Positions 27,720 to 37,787 of a stretch of DNA of 64,000 nt are shown here, piece after piece. The stretch comes from Chitinibacter bivalviorum. Lineage in GTDB: Bacteria > Pseudomonadota > Gammaproteobacteria > Burkholderiales > Chitinibacteraceae. Position 1 is the first letter of the stretch, and the number at the start of each line of letters is the position of its first letter. The notes under the pieces are model-generated. The model saw only the letters and a program-made list of their open reading frames with translations, was not told where the DNA came from and made no database searches. The translations under genes and the position numbers were made by a program. The stretch is taken from contig NZ_CP058627.1 of assembly GCF_013403565.1 (NCBI RefSeq), positions 1 through 64,000 on the forward strand, read 5' to 3'.

Positions 27720-28607
27720 ATGGAACTCTATCAATTACGTACTTTTGTGACTGTGGCGCAACAAGGGCACTTAACGCAAGCTGCTGAATTGTTGCATTTA
27801 TCTCAGCCAGCGGTGACCGCGCAGATCAAGGCGCTCGAAGAGCAATTTGGTCTGGCTTTGTTTGATCGCTACCCAGGTGGCGTCTCCTTGACCGAGGCGG
27901 GTAAGTTGTTGATGCCTGAAGCTGAGCAAATTTTGGCGCAAGCGCGAGATTTATTGCATAAGGCTAAAGCACTGCAGGGTGAGCCCAAGGGGAAGGTGAG
28001 GATAGGCACGATTGGTGTGCCGGCTCGGCTGAAGTTGGGCGCATGGTTGTCTTTATTACGCAAAGAATTTCCGCTGATAACCGTGCAAACAACGCACGGT
28101 ATTTCGGTCAGTATCTTAAATGAAGTGCGGAAAAAATCACTGGATGCGGGCTTTTATTTAGGACGCAATCCCTATCAAAATGTCATGACGCTGCCTTTGG
28201 GGGAAATTGGCTTTTGCATTGCGCTGCCCGTTTCTTTGGCTGAAGAATACCAAAACGCTGATTGGGCCAAATTGGGTGAAGCTCCCTGGTTGGGCTTATC
28301 GCAATACACCAGCTTGGCGGATATATCGCAGGAATTATGGCGTAGTCAGAATATTGCGCCCAAAGTGGTGGGCGAGTTTGACGAAGAAGCCACTTTGCTC
28401 GAGTTGATCAAAACAGGCGTTGGGATTGGTATTCTGGCTGAGCGCACCGCGCAACGTTTTGCGTCCGATGGCTCTATCGTGTTGTGGCGCAATGGCGAGG
28501 TAGTTACGCGAGCGCCGTTGCAGTTTATTTATTCAGGCGAGCGCAGTAGCGATCCGATGATACATAAATTATGTTCAACGTTAAGTGCGGTGTGGCAACT
28601 AGAATAA
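27720..28607 (+). CDS. LysR-family transcriptional regulator
   Basis: 295 aa. The N-terminal winged helix-turn-helix is MELYQLRTFVTVAQQGHLTQAAELLHLSQPAVTAQIKALEEQFGLALF (residues 1-48, given in parts: HLTQAAELLHLSQPAVTAQI is the DNA-reading part). The periplasmic-binding-like effector domain covers about 90-290. The ATG at 27720 fits the family N-terminus; an upstream in-frame ATG at 27693 adds nine residues with no support. It diverges from the actP operon, so by the usual LysR logic it may control acetate uptake or itself; the ligand is unknown. Confidence 0.9.
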   Translation: MELYQLRTFVTVAQQGHLTQAAELLHLSQPAVTAQIKALEEQFGLALFDRYPGGVSLTEAGKLLMPEAEQILAQARDLLHKAKALQGEPKGKVRIGTIGVPARLKLGAWLSLLRKEFPLITVQTTHGISVSILNEVRKKSLDAGFYLGRNPYQNVMTLPLGEIGFCIALPVSLAEEYQNADWAKLGEAPWLGLSQYTSLADISQELWRSQNIAPKVVGEFDEEATLLELIKTGVGIGILAERTAQRFASDGSIVLWRNGEVVTRAPLQFIYSGERSSDPMIHKLCSTLSAVWQLE

Positions 28608-28690
28608 TGGGGCAGGGGTATGTGCTGGAAGATCTTTCTAGTTAAGGTATTTAAAGCTATACCCTGAGTATTGTTTATTTTTGCGCAAAC

Positions 28691-28714
28691 AAAAACCCCG
28701 CCGAGGCGGGGTTT
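28691..28714 (-). terminator. Terminator of rpmB-rpmG
   Basis: AAACCCCGCC-GA-GGCGGGGTTT, with A/T tracts at both ends, 24 bp beyond the rpmG stop. Confidence 0.85.
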
Positions 28715-28737
28715 CGAGTATGGTCACCAGCACTGAA

Positions 28738-28893
28738 TTACTTCAGTTTGGTTTCCTTGTAGATCACGTGCTTACGAGCAACGGGATCGAACTTCTTGAT
28801 TTCCATCTTTTCTGGCATGGTACGTTTGTTTTTGGTCGTGGTGTAGAAGTGACCAGTACCTGCAGAAGATTCGAGCTTGATCTTATCGCGCAT
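28738..28893 (-). CDS. rpmG: 50S ribosomal protein L33
   Basis: 51 aa, reading [20 protein letters not shown] and ending [11 protein letters not shown]. The CxxC pairs of zinc-binding L33 are absent, so this is the zinc-independent type. It lies 17 bp behind rpmB, the usual proteobacterial rpmB-rpmG pair, and ends in a strong terminator. Confidence 0.97.
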   Translation of the reverse strand: MRDKIKLESSAGTGHFYTTTKNKRTMPEKMEIKKFDPVARKHVIYKETKLK

Positions 28894-28910
28894 CTTAAAT
28901 TACCTCGGAA

Positions 28911-29144
28911 TTATAGTTCGCCGCGGGCGCGCAAGTCAGCCAATACTGCGTCGATGCCTTTCTTGTCGATCAGGCGCAATGCAGCGTTAGAAACACGCAA
29001 ACGGATGAAGCGGTTTTCGCTCTCAACCCAGAAACGGCGTGATTGCAGATTCGGGAGGAAGCGGCGTTTTGTTTTGTTGTTGGCGTGGGAAACGTTATTC
29101 CCGGTCATCGGGCCTTTGCCGGTGACTTTGCATACTCGTGCCAT
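28911..29144 (-). CDS. rpmB: 50S ribosomal protein L28
   Basis: 77 aa beginning [20 protein letters not shown], then [12 protein letters not shown], typical of L28. An upstream in-frame start would add 12 residues not found in the family. First gene of the rpmB-rpmG operon with its own promoter at 29182-29211. Confidence 0.97.
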   Translation of the reverse strand: MARVCKVTGKGPMTGNNVSHANNKTKRRFLPNLQSRRFWVESENRFIRLRVSNAALRLIDKKGIDAVLADLRARGEL

Positions 29145-29181
29145 GATTCTTGTCCTAACGTCGGAACTGGAAAAGTCCACG

Positions 29182-29211
29182 TTTATATCACAAATCGCCC
29201 TTTGAGTTCAA
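29182..29211 (-). promoter_or_regulatory. rpmB promoter
   Basis: Minus-strand TTGAAC (29206-29211) and TATAAA (29182-29187), spacer 18 bp, about 38 bp before the rpmB ATG. Confidence 0.6.
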
Positions 29212-29403
29212 GTCAAAGGTGCAAAATGCAGGGTTAATCGGAATAAGTGGTGCCCAAGCTGTTGTAATACGGTGCAAATTTCACGCTACAACAGCTTTAG
29301 CTGCGTCGCCCATCCCGAAAGGTGTAGCCGCCTGTCATTGGTGGTGGGCGCTATACAGCGCAATTCAATTCACGCGAGTGTTACTGCGAAAGCTCATACG
29401 CTG

Positions 29404-31812
29404 TTATTCACTGGCTGGAGCCAGCACAGTTCGGTTGCCGTTACTTTCCATCGAGCTGACCAAACCGGCGCTTTCCATTTGTTCAATCAGACGCGCGGCG
29501 CGATTATACCCGATTCGCAGCTGTCTTTGCACGGATGAAATGGATGCGCGGCGACTTTTCATGACGAACGCGACGGCTTCATCATATAAAGGGTCGGTGT
29601 CCTCGGTACTATTACCGTCCCCGCCCAGTGATGCATTGCCCGCACTTTCGGCGTCAAAGCCGCCATTAAGGATGCCTTCGATGTATTGAGGCTCACCCAT
29701 TTCTTTAAGGGAGTCGACTACGCGATGTACTTCATCATCGGCCACAAAGGCACCATGCACGCGTAGTGGATAGCCGCTGCCCGGCGGTAGGAACAACATG
29801 TCACCTTGCCCCAACAGCGCCTCTGCACCCATTTGATCCAGAATCGTCCGGCTATCGATCTTGCTGGATACCTGAAACGCGAGTCGTGTTGGGATATTGG
29901 CTTTAATCAGGCCGGTAATTACATCCACGGATGGGCGTTGGGTGGCCAAAATCAAATGTATGCCTGCGGCGCGAGCTTTTTGCGCCAAGCGGGCGATGAG
30001 TTCTTCAATTTTTTTGCCGGCCACCATCATCAAATCGGCAAATTCATCAACGACCACAACAATAAATGGTAAATGTTCGAGCGGCTCTGGATCATCCGGT
30101 GTCAGCGTAAATGGATTGGTCAGTTTTTTACCGGCTTTTTCCGCGTCTTTGACTTTCTGGTTGTAGCCCGCCAGATTGCGTACGCCTAAGGCGCTGAGCA
30201 GGCGATAGCGTTTCTCCATTTCAGCCACGCACCAGTTCAACGCATTGGCTGCGAGCTTCATATCGGTGACAACTGGCGCCAGCAAATGCGGAATCCCATC
30301 GTAAATCGACAATTCGAGCATTTTCGGGTCGATCATAATAAAGCGCACTTCGTCCGGTGTGGCTTTGTACACAAGCGATAAAATCATCGCATTCACGCCG
30401 ACCGATTTACCTGAGCCCGTAGTACCGGCGACCAGCATATGTGGCGCTTTGGCCAGATCGGTAACGATGGGTTTGCCGGTAATGTCTTTGCCCAGGACCA
30501 GCGTTAATTTGCTGGCCATCGAGTGATAGGCTTCGCTCGACATGATTTCCGACAGGCGAATCATCTGGCGCGTTGGATTGGGTAATTCCAAGCCCATATA
30601 GGTTTTGCCGGGAATCGTCTCTACGACACGAATCGACACCAAGCCCAGCGCGCGGGCTAGGTCTTTCATTAGATTCACAATCTGTGAGCCTTTGACGCCA
30701 ACAGCCGGCTCGATCTCGTAACGTGTAATAACGGGGCCTGGATAAGCGGCAACGACTTTGACTTCAACATTAAAGTCGGCCAATTTGCGCTCGATCAGTT
30801 GCGAGGTAAATTCCAGCGTTTCTTTGCTAATTGTTTCCTGTGCGACAGGCGCGGGAGCAAGCAAGCCCAAGGAAGGCAAGGAGCCATCGCCAAAAGCGGC
30901 AATGCTTGGATTGGGTTTTTTGCTCTGTGCTACAGGGGCCGGAGGCAGATCCTCTTCTGCAAACAGCAAGGGCTGTGCGGCTTGTTTAGCTTCGAGGATT
31001 TGCTGTTTTTCTAGTTCTTTCTTTTCTCGTTCCAGTTTTTTTGCGATGGGGACATCAACTTGCGGCGTTTCGATAATTAAAGGCGCTTTGTCGTCTTGTT
31101 TCTTTTTGGCTTCAGACACCTTTTGCTCGCGCATTTTTTTGGTTTCGCGGCCGATTTTTCTATCTTGTGCGGCTTGGAATGCAGAATGGATTTTTTCTAT
31201 GCCCCATTCAATGGCTGCCCCAATGTTTTCCATGACATTGAGCCAAGACAGGCCTGTGAAGAGTGATATACCCAGCCCCATCGTCGCAAATAGCAACAGC
31301 GTTGCGCCGCTAAAGCCAAAGCTTTTCATCAGCCAACCGCCCAGCGATAGACCTAGAATCCCGCCTGGAACATGTGGCAAGGACACCGTCATGCTATGTA
31401 GACGCAAAGCTTCAAGGCTGGCGCTGGATAAGATAATCAGCGCAAAGCCTAGGCAGGCCAGAAAAACGAGCGGTTTGGAAGACTCAGTGACGCGGTCGAT
31501 GCGGCGATAGCCCCATAAAATGGCAGCCAAGCAAAAGACGATCCACCACCAAGCAGAAAAGCCGAAGCAATATAACAATACATCGGCCACCCATGCGCCA
31601 AAGGTACCACCTCGATTGTGAATCACTGTTTCGGTGGCGCTATGTGACCAGCCTGGGTCAGAGCGATGGTAGCTGGTGAGGACGAGGATTAGATAGCCCA
31701 GCAAAACGACGAGCAATAGCCACCAAGATTCTCGCAATAAATTAGCGACAGGGGCAGGCAGCGCTGCGCGCGTCGAGATGTTGGCAACATTTTTCTTGCG
31801 AAACAGGGGCAT
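29404..31812 (-). CDS. ftsK: DNA translocase FtsK
   Basis: 802 aa. The N-terminal membrane domain has four to five helices (about 25-195), anchoring it at the septum. A charged Lys/Glu/Ala linker follows (about 205-330, much shorter than in E. coli), then the RecA-like motor with Walker [13 protein letters not shown] and Walker [15 protein letters not shown]. The C-terminal gamma winged helix ([22 protein letters not shown]) reads KOPS and activates XerCD. It moves chromosome termini during division. Monocistronic. Confidence 0.96.
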   Translation of the reverse strand: MPLFRKKNVANISTRAALPAPVANLLRESWWLLLVVLLGYLILVLTSYHRSDPGWSHSATETVIHNRGGTFGAWVADVLLYCFGFSAWWWIVFCLAAILWGYRRIDRVTESSKPLVFLACLGFALIILSSASLEALRLHSMTVSLPHVPGGILGLSLGGWLMKSFGFSGATLLLFATMGLGISLFTGLSWLNVMENIGAAIEWGIEKIHSAFQAAQDRKIGRETKKMREQKVSEAKKKQDDKAPLIIETPQVDVPIAKKLEREKKELEKQQILEAKQAAQPLLFAEEDLPPAPVAQSKKPNPSIAAFGDGSLPSLGLLAPAPVAQETISKETLEFTSQLIERKLADFNVEVKVVAAYPGPVITRYEIEPAVGVKGSQIVNLMKDLARALGLVSIRVVETIPGKTYMGLELPNPTRQMIRLSEIMSSEAYHSMASKLTLVLGKDITGKPIVTDLAKAPHMLVAGTTGSGKSVGVNAMILSLVYKATPDEVRFIMIDPKMLELSIYDGIPHLLAPVVTDMKLAANALNWCVAEMEKRYRLLSALGVRNLAGYNQKVKDAEKAGKKLTNPFTLTPDDPEPLEHLPFIVVVVDEFADLMMVAGKKIEELIARLAQKARAAGIHLILATQRPSVDVITGLIKANIPTRLAFQVSSKIDSRTILDQMGAEALLGQGDMLFLPPGSGYPLRVHGAFVADDEVHRVVDSLKEMGEPQYIEGILNGGFDAESAGNASLGGDGNSTEDTDPLYDEAVAFVMKSRRASISSVQRQLRIGYNRAARLIEQMESAGLVSSMESNGNRTVLAPASE

Positions 31813-31897
31813 GGTTCAATTTGTCGGAATCGATAGCTTTCGCGATTATAACGGCAAGCCCGTCTTGTGCAGGGGAAAAGCGACGAATGCTGGCAAA

Positions 31898-32644
31898 TTA
31901 ATCCAAAAAGCGCTGCTGCCACGCCAAATATTGCGCATAAACTGCCTGATTGTATTGTTCTTTGTCGCTAAATTGTTGCGCTTGGATGGGGTCAAAGACG
32001 TGGTAATGCACGACGGGGTTAGGCGTGGTTATCATGAGCCAGATTTTGGTGAGTAAATGCTCACCTGCCTGCCATTCAAATTGTGCCTGTGCTTCATGAT
32101 GTAAAAATACCGGCAAAATGGGCACTCCTGTCGCTAGTGAGGTGGCAAACGCGCCAAATAAAAAACGTGGCGCTATTCTGCGGCCTTTGCATCCGCCTTC
32201 GGGATAGAGCGCAATATTGTCGCCCGAATTGACCGCGTCGATCAGTGCTTGTTGCGCCGCTTGGCGAGAGTCTTTGCTTTCTCGCTCAACAAAGAGGGTT
32301 CCCGCTGCTTGAGCAATTTTGCCAACCAGAAACCATGTTTTGACTTCGACTTTGGCTAAGCTGCGAACACGAAAAAGGGCCGGAATACCCACGTCTTCCA
32401 GAGCAGATGGGTGATTAGCGATCAGGATATAGTGTTCAGGTAGTTGCCCTTGATAATGCTGATGCAGGCGTAATTGAACACCTAGTGCGCGGATAAAACA
32501 GCGGCACCAGCTTTGAAATAAGCTGGGATAAATCACTTTAAGCCATTGTGCAGGTAATAGTGATAGCGCCACCATCGCGAGCGTGAATAGCGCTAAATCC
32601 AGCCAAGCAATGCAGCGCACGAAGAGGCGACATAGGGGAATCAT
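31898..32644 (-). CDS. Lysophospholipid acyltransferase family protein (PlsC-like)
   Basis: 248 aa with an N-terminal membrane helix and the acyltransferase fold. The catalytic box reads NHPSALEDVG (His followed four residues later by Glu then Asp, a variant of the HX4D motif), the second block is FVERESK, and the third is ALYPEGGCKGR. It is expected to acylate a lysophospholipid or related acceptor at the inner membrane. It is last on the minus strand behind the flagellar/lipid-transport group, separated by 145 bp, so co-transcription is possible but not shown. The true acceptor is unknown. Confidence 0.85.
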   Translation of the reverse strand: MIPLCRLFVRCIAWLDLALFTLAMVALSLLPAQWLKVIYPSLFQSWCRCFIRALGVQLRLHQHYQGQLPEHYILIANHPSALEDVGIPALFRVRSLAKVEVKTWFLVGKIAQAAGTLFVERESKDSRQAAQQALIDAVNSGDNIALYPEGGCKGRRIAPRFLFGAFATSLATGVPILPVFLHHEAQAQFEWQAGEHLLTKIWLMITTPNPVVHYHVFDPIQAQQFSDKEQYNQAVYAQYLAWQQRFLD

Positions 32645-32789
32645 GGTGTTTCCTAGGCGCTAAGTTATTTTGACTATAGCGACTGGGAAACTGATTTGTG
32701 TAGGAAATGCAGAATGAGCAAATAATTTTGGCTGATGGGTTGGGTATGTGCTTGAATGTAATATCTTGCTTTGATTTGGGGGATATACC

Positions 32790-33533
32790 CTAGTGATGTA
32801 GGAAACCTGCCAATTTGTTTTCGAGTAAGCGAGGGTTTTCACCATTGGCAATGGTCACGAGGCCTTCGGCGACCATTTCGCGACGACGCACTTCGAGCAT
32901 GATGTAGTGTTTGAGTTTATTGGAAATCGGCAGCAGGATTAAGTTGGCTGCGCCTACGCCGTAAATCGTTGCGACAAAGGCGACGGCAATCCCCGCCCCA
33001 AGCTTAGAAGGGTCGGTTAGATTTTCCATCACGTGAATTAGGCCAAGTACCGCGCCCAAAATACCAAAAGTGGGCGAGTAGCCACCGGCCGATTCCCAGA
33101 TCTTGGCTGCTGCGCGGGCTTGATCTTCATACGCATCGATATCGAGCTCAAGTGCACGGCGTACGGTTTCGGGCTCGGCGCCATCGACCACCATTGTTAA
33201 ACCACGTTTTACAAATGGATCTTTTTCGCTATTTAGATAGGCCTCAAGTGCCAGTAAACCGCCACGGCGCGCTTGATTACCCCAATTCATTAAGGTGCTT
33301 AAAACTTTGCGAAAATCCATCGATGGGGGAAAGAAAATCCAGCGCAGCATTTTAATGCCAGCAATAAAGTGCCGCATTTCGGTTTGCAACATCACCGCGC
33401 CGGTGGTGCCGCCAATCACGATCAAAAAGGCGGTGAACTGAACGAGCGAGCCGATATGACCGCCTTCGAGCCAATGCCCCAGCACAATGGCGGTTAAACC
33501 TAAAATAATGCCTAAAACGCTAATTTTATCCAT
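32790..33533 (-). CDS. Flagellar motor stator protein, MotA family (MotC-type)
   Basis: 247 aa with four membrane helices and the cytoplasmic charged loop of MotA proteins. GGYSPTFGILGAVLGLIHVM and GAGIAVAFVATIYGVGAANL are the TM3/TM4 core containing the two conserved prolines and channel residues. The short N-terminus and VLGHWLEGGHIGSLVQ resemble the PomA/MotC branch. It starts immediately after the fliA stop (TAA-ATG). A MotB/MotD partner normally follows at once, but none is present here. The motif GGGTATATCC directly follows its stop codon. Confidence 0.9.
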   Translation of the reverse strand: MDKISVLGIILGLTAIVLGHWLEGGHIGSLVQFTAFLIVIGGTTGAVMLQTEMRHFIAGIKMLRWIFFPPSMDFRKVLSTLMNWGNQARRGGLLALEAYLNSEKDPFVKRGLTMVVDGAEPETVRRALELDIDAYEDQARAAAKIWESAGGYSPTFGILGAVLGLIHVMENLTDPSKLGAGIAVAFVATIYGVGAANLILLPISNKLKHYIMLEVRRREMVAEGLVTIANGENPRLLENKLAGFLHH

Positions 33534-34274
33534 TTAGATCAGCCAGTCTTTGAGTTTACCGCGCAGTCGGGCGACTGCTTGGCTATGGAGTTGGCAAACA
33601 CGCGATTCGGATACGCCTAGGACGGCGCCGATTTCTTTGAGATTGAGTTCTTCGTCGTAATACAGCGCCATCAGTAGTTTTTCGCGTTCTGGCAAGCCAC
33701 TAATTGCTTCAATCAGGTGCCCGCGGAACGATTCATCGCTTAAGACATCGGCCGGATTGGCGCTGTGGTCGGCGGCATATTGATCGAGCTGATCGTTTTC
33801 GCCCTCAACTTCGAAATCTTCATAGTGCAATAACTGGTGGCCGCGAGCATCACCGAGCATGGTTTGGTATTCGTCGAGCGGAATATTGAGCGCCTGAGCC
33901 ACTTCGCCCTCGGTGGGCTGACGGCCTTGTTGTTGCTCCAGCGCCACGATCGCACGCTCGATTTCGCGCATGTTTTTTCGCGCCTGACGAGGCAGCCAGT
34001 CTGCACTGCGCAGCTCGTCCAACATGGCGCCACGGATGCGTTGGCTGGCGAAGGTTTCAAACTGCACGCCAGCATCAATATCAAAATTGCGGGCAGCTTC
34101 CATCAAGCCCATTAAGCCTACTTGGATTAAGTCGTCGACATCAACGCTGGCGGGCAGCTTGCTGATCATGTGATAAGCAATTTTTCTGACCAAGGGCGCA
34201 TGTTGTTGCACGCGATCTTCTTCGCTAGAGCTTTGGGTGCTGCGATAAAGTGAAAGGGCGCGATTGGATGACAT
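33534..34274 (-). CDS. fliA: Flagellar RNA polymerase sigma factor FliA (sigma28)
   Basis: 246 aa. Region 2 has HAPLVRKIAYHMISKLP, VDVDDLIQVGLMGLMEAARNFD and FETFASQRIRGAMLDELRSADWLPR; region 3 follows; region 4 ends with NLKEIGAVLGVSESRVCQLH. It directs late flagellar and chemotaxis transcription. I start it at the ATG at 34274 (MSSNRAL); the frame is open further upstream but overlaps the lipoprotein gene. It lies downstream of a four-gene lipid-transport set and directly abuts the stator gene. Confidence 0.96.
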   Translation of the reverse strand: MSSNRALSLYRSTQSSSEEDRVQQHAPLVRKIAYHMISKLPASVDVDDLIQVGLMGLMEAARNFDIDAGVQFETFASQRIRGAMLDELRSADWLPRQARKNMREIERAIVALEQQQGRQPTEGEVAQALNIPLDEYQTMLGDARGHQLLHYEDFEVEGENDQLDQYAADHSANPADVLSDESFRGHLIEAISGLPEREKLLMALYYDEELNLKEIGAVLGVSESRVCQLHSQAVARLRGKLKDWLI

Positions 34275-34312
34275 GATAACAGCGTAAACGGAATGTCCTT
34301 TAGTGTAGCTGA

Positions 34313-34891
34313 CTAATTGAGGTTTGACGAAATCAGATGTTGTTCTAATTGATTTAGTAACGATGCCAATGCTTGTTGATAGCCTTTTGCCGCCGTTTCT
34401 GGTTGAGCGTCGGCAATCACTTGCTCGGCGGTCAAAGTGAAACTCTCTGACTTGGCATGGTTGCTGAGCAAGAATTGCACCCTGATCAAGACTTTGGGGT
34501 GATGCACGTCGCTGACGTCGATATACATTGCGAGTAATTCGCCTTCGAGCTGCCATGGCGCAATCAGGCTGCTGCCGGTTGGATAAACCTGACTAAATAA
34601 GCCGCTTTGCGCCAACCATTGGCGAGTTTGCTGGGTGATTTGTACCGTGGGTGTTGCCAAAAAGCCGTGATAGGGGTCGGCAACAAAGCGCTGTTCGCTC
34701 TCTTTATATAGAAATGCCATGTCCCGATATGGGGCGGTGCTGCGTAACTCATTGACTTGGAGTGCGCCAAATTGAGCGCTCTGGCTGGTACCGCTACGCT
34801 GGGTTTGCAGCAAATAATCTTGGCGCGCAGGCGGCGTGCTGCTGCAGGCGGTGATGAGCATGATGCATACAATAATCAGTGCATTTTTCAT
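34313..34891 (-). CDS. ABC-type transport auxiliary lipoprotein (PqiC/DUF330-like)
   Basis: 192 aa with lipoprotein signal LIIVCIMLITAC and lipidation at the Cys, followed by a single beta-rich domain (YLLQTQRSG..., VQITQQTRQWLAQSGLFSQV). Auxiliary lipoproteins of this type accompany MCE transporters and probably help pass lipids across the periplasm. The start overlaps the MCE gene by 4 bp, confirming membership of the same transport operon. Confidence 0.85.
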   Translation of the reverse strand: MKNALIIVCIMLITACSSTPPARQDYLLQTQRSGTSQSAQFGALQVNELRSTAPYRDMAFLYKESEQRFVADPYHGFLATPTVQITQQTRQWLAQSGLFSQVYPTGSSLIAPWQLEGELLAMYIDVSDVHHPKVLIRVQFLLSNHAKSESFTLTAEQVIADAQPETAAKGYQQALASLLNQLEQHLISSNLN

Positions 34892-35934
34892 GGTTTGGGC
34901 GGGATATAGGGTTTGGGTGGCTCGGCAAACAACAGACTGCTAGGGCGTTGATTGGCTTTCTCGCTCAGGGCTTTCAGATTCGCGCTGGTGCTGCTGAGGT
35001 TATCAATGATTTGTTGTAAATCACCCTCACGCTGCGCGCTCAAATGATCAAGGCGCAGCGTAATTTTGTCGATGCGCTGCACAGCGCTGGCTAACTCTGG
35101 GCTGGCGAGTAGAGTTTTGGCCGAATGTGCTGCACTGGCAAAGTCATTGCTGGCAGTACGCAGTGCAGGTTGCTCCAATATAGTTTTCAAGGCTTGATTG
35201 GTTTCTCGTGCTTCGCTAATCAGCTGGCTGCTTTCGCTGGCAATTTGCGCGAGTGGCATCGCATTGATGGTGCCGAGCAATTGACTAGTCTGTTGGCTTA
35301 ATTGTTTGGTGGGAATGTCTTGTAGCTTCTGATTCATCGTGATTAGGGTTTGATTCACCAAATCGACGGTTTTGTCGAGATCGACGCGTTGCAATTTGGC
35401 CATTAAATCCTGTGCGCTCCCCAAAATTTGATTCACCGTACTATTGGTCGAGGGGATGTAGAGGTATTTAGGCTTCCATGCAAAGGGCAGAGTGTGTTGA
35501 TCCGCGTTGCTGACATAATCAATTTCAAGGTAACTGGTGCCTGTGAGCCCTTGCGGCGCCAATTTGACACGTAAGCCCTTGGCAATTTCGCCATCGAGCT
35601 CTTGCTGCTGTGCATTGTTGAGATCATGTTTCCCAAACAGCGCATTTTGTAGGGTGGCTTCTACCAAAACGTATTGTTTGCGCTGGGTGTTGGGCAGTTC
35701 ACCCTCGTAGCGATTGTAGGTAAAGGTGATGGCGCTGACTTCGCCGACGGCGACGCCACGGTAACGCACTTTGGAGCCGACATCGAGCCCGCGAACGGAT
35801 TCGTCAAAATAGGTTTCGAGCATAATTTTGGGTTGCCACCAGCGACCACTGCCAATCCCGATCAGCAGTGCTGCACCTAAAATCAGCGTGCCGATAATAA
35901 ATAGCCCAAGGCGGAAATTCGAACGATGTTGCAT
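34888..35934 (-). CDS. MCE (MlaD-family) substrate-binding protein of a lipid ABC transporter
   Basis: 348 aa. One N-terminal membrane anchor (LGLFIIGTLILGAALLIGIG) is followed by a single MCE domain (about 38-145; DVGSKVRYRGVAVGEVSAI) and a long helical C-terminal region (about 170-330), ending in PPKPYIPPKP. It is longer than E. coli MlaD and closer in shape to the MCE proteins of PqiB/YebT-associated or organic-solvent-resistance systems with a single domain. It would form a periplasmic hexamer on the permease. Confidence 0.88.
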   Translation of the reverse strand: MQHRSNFRLGLFIIGTLILGAALLIGIGSGRWWQPKIMLETYFDESVRGLDVGSKVRYRGVAVGEVSAITFTYNRYEGELPNTQRKQYVLVEATLQNALFGKHDLNNAQQQELDGEIAKGLRVKLAPQGLTGTSYLEIDYVSNADQHTLPFAWKPKYLYIPSTNSTVNQILGSAQDLMAKLQRVDLDKTVDLVNQTLITMNQKLQDIPTKQLSQQTSQLLGTINAMPLAQIASESSQLISEARETNQALKTILEQPALRTASNDFASAAHSAKTLLASPELASAVQRIDKITLRLDHLSAQREGDLQQIIDNLSSTSANLKALSEKANQRPSSLLFAEPPKPYIPPKP

Positions 35935-35942
35935 AGGTTTCG

Positions 35943-36701
35943 TTAACCCTCGACTCGAAGTGGGCGTTGCGCATTAAAAAAGCTCGATACACGACGATCG
36001 CTCGATTGAGCTAAGGCTGCTGGTGTGTCGATGGCCACAATGCCTTTGATGGTTTTGTCTAGCATAATTGCCCGATCTGCAATGGCCGCAATACTGGCCA
36101 ATTCATGGGTTACCACCACAATGGTGACGCCTTGGGTTTCAGCAAGGCGACGAATAAGCTGATCAAGTTCGGCCGAGGTAATCGGATCAAGCCCAGCGGA
36201 GGGTTCATCCAAAAACAAGATTTGCGGATCCAGCGCCATCGCGCGGGCAATCGCCGCGCGTTTTTGCATCCCGCCTGATAATTCAGATGGGAAAAAATCG
36301 GCAAATTCTTCTAGCCCAACCAATCGTAATTTGAGCCGCGCCAGTGTGTCTATCGCGATGGCATCCAACTCGCTAAAGCTACTAAGCGGCAGCGTAATAT
36401 TATCCAGAATACTCATCGAGCCAAAGAGTGCGCCAGATTGATACATAACGCCAATTTTGCGCAGTATAGCCTCACGATCCTTGTAATTAGAGCCTACTAG
36501 CTCATTACCCACTATCTGTATGCTGCCAGAGCGTGGGGGGTAAAGGCCGATCAGATGTTTGAGCAGTGTCGATTTGCCGCAGCCCGAGCCGCCAAGTATC
36601 GTCACCACTTCACCTTTTTCAATGCTAAAGCTCACATCTTCCAAGATCGAGCGATCGCCCCAGCCACAGTACAGATGATTGACTGCAATACTCGGATTCA
36701 T
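35943..36701 (-). CDS. MlaF-like ATPase of a lipid ABC transporter
   Basis: 252 aa with all ABC motifs: Walker A GGSGCGKSTLLKHL (about 37-50), signature LSGGMQKRAAIARAMAL, Walker B ILFLDEPSAGLDP, and switch His in VVVTHE. It powers the permease at 36705-37787, whose gene lies 3 bp upstream. Confidence 0.93.
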   Translation of the reverse strand: MNPSIAVNHLYCGWGDRSILEDVSFSIEKGEVVTILGGSGCGKSTLLKHLIGLYPPRSGSIQIVGNELVGSNYKDREAILRKIGVMYQSGALFGSMSILDNITLPLSSFSELDAIAIDTLARLKLRLVGLEEFADFFPSELSGGMQKRAAIARAMALDPQILFLDEPSAGLDPITSAELDQLIRRLAETQGVTIVVVTHELASIAAIADRAIMLDKTIKGIVAIDTPAALAQSSDRRVSSFFNAQRPLRVEG

Positions 36702-36704
36702 CGC

Positions 36705-37787
36705 CTACCAGCCCAGATGATAGTAAACGACCGCGAAAATGCCGTCGGTGATCACCAGTAATACCAAAATATTCACCACTGCACGGGTGGTCGACGCACC
36801 GACCGCACTTGCGCCAGTGCCTGTACTGAGGCCACGAAAGCAGCCGACCGAAGCCACAACAAGACCAAAAGCGGCCGCCTTGAGCATGCCGCTAAAAAAA
36901 TCCGTTGCATCAACTTGAGTGCTCACTTGCGTCCAGAACGTCGACATCGGTATGCCAAACCCTTCCATCACCAAAGCACCGCCGAGCAAACTAATCACTT
37001 CGGCACAAATGGCCAGCAATGGCAGCATTAATAAACCCGCCAGCAAACGCGGCAACACCAGAAAATGCATTGGGTCATAGCCAAATGTCACCAGCGCATT
37101 GATTTCTTCATTTACTTTCATCGTGCCAATTTCGGCAGCAAATGCCGCGCCCGAGCGGCCAGCTAGTACGATGGCTGTCATCAAGGGGCCAAGCTCGCGG
37201 ATCATCGATAGCCCGAGCAGATTGGCGACAAAAACCTCGGCGCCAAATTGGCGCATCGGGATGGCCGATTGAAACGCCAGAATAATCCCGAGTAGCAGTG
37301 AAATCAGGCTAATAATGGGCAGAGCATTGGCTCCGGTTAATTCGCATTGCCGAATAAACTCGCCCCAGCGTACATGCTGTGGTTGGCGCAGCGCCACCGC
37401 AAACACGCGCGCGGCTTCACCGATAAAGCTGATCTGGTCTTTAAAATCATTGAGCGCAATGCGGGCCGTAATGCCGATTTGGCTAATCCACGGCGTGGGG
37501 GGCTTTGGGGCTGGTGCTTGCAGTGCCAGCTGAGGATCAAGCGCGGCCAGCAGGCGTTGGCAATCGTCATTGACGCCTTGCAATAGCACGCCTTGCTGGC
37601 TGAGTTCAAACAACATCGCTGCGCCCGCACCATCGCATTGCCTAACTTCGCTCAGATCGAGTGCTTGCGCTTGCCAGTTAATCTGGCGACTTTGCCGCCA
37701 GATAGGGGCGATGCTCGCCAGTGTTAAATCACCCGCGAGGTAATACGTTTGATCGCGCAAGGTCAGGCTGAGTTTGGCTTCAGCCAT
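36705..37787 (-). CDS. MlaE-like permease with N-terminal STAS domain
   Basis: 360 aa. An N-terminal STAS domain (about 1-100, SEVRQCDGAGAAMLFELS) is fused to an MlaE permease core with five to six helices, containing the family signature around VLAGRSGAAFAAEIGTMKVNEEINAL. In E. coli STAS is the separate MlaB. The ATG at 37787 has AAAGG 8 nt upstream and overlaps the flhG stop by 8 bp (ATGGCTGA), so translation is coupled to a flagellar gene. Confidence 0.9.
   Translation of the reverse strand: MAEAKLSLTLRDQTYYLAGDLTLASIAPIWRQSRQINWQAQALDLSEVRQCDGAGAAMLFELSQQGVLLQGVNDDCQRLLAALDPQLALQAPAPKPPTPWISQIGITARIALNDFKDQISFIGEAARVFAVALRQPQHVRWGEFIRQCELTGANALPIISLISLLLGIILAFQSAIPMRQFGAEVFVANLLGLSMIRELGPLMTAIVLAGRSGAAFAAEIGTMKVNEEINALVTFGYDPMHFLVLPRLLAGLLMLPLLAICAEVISLLGGALVMEGFGIPMSTFWTQVSTQVDATDFFSGMLKAAAFGLVVASVGCFRGLSTGTGASAVGASTTRAVVNILVLLVITDGIFAVVYYHLGW

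Noticed and set aside
30758..31510. 250-codon plus-strand frame
   Set aside because: It is antisense to the ftsK linker and membrane region and consists of Ser/Cys/Ala-rich low complexity, a mirror of Lys/Glu/Ala codons.
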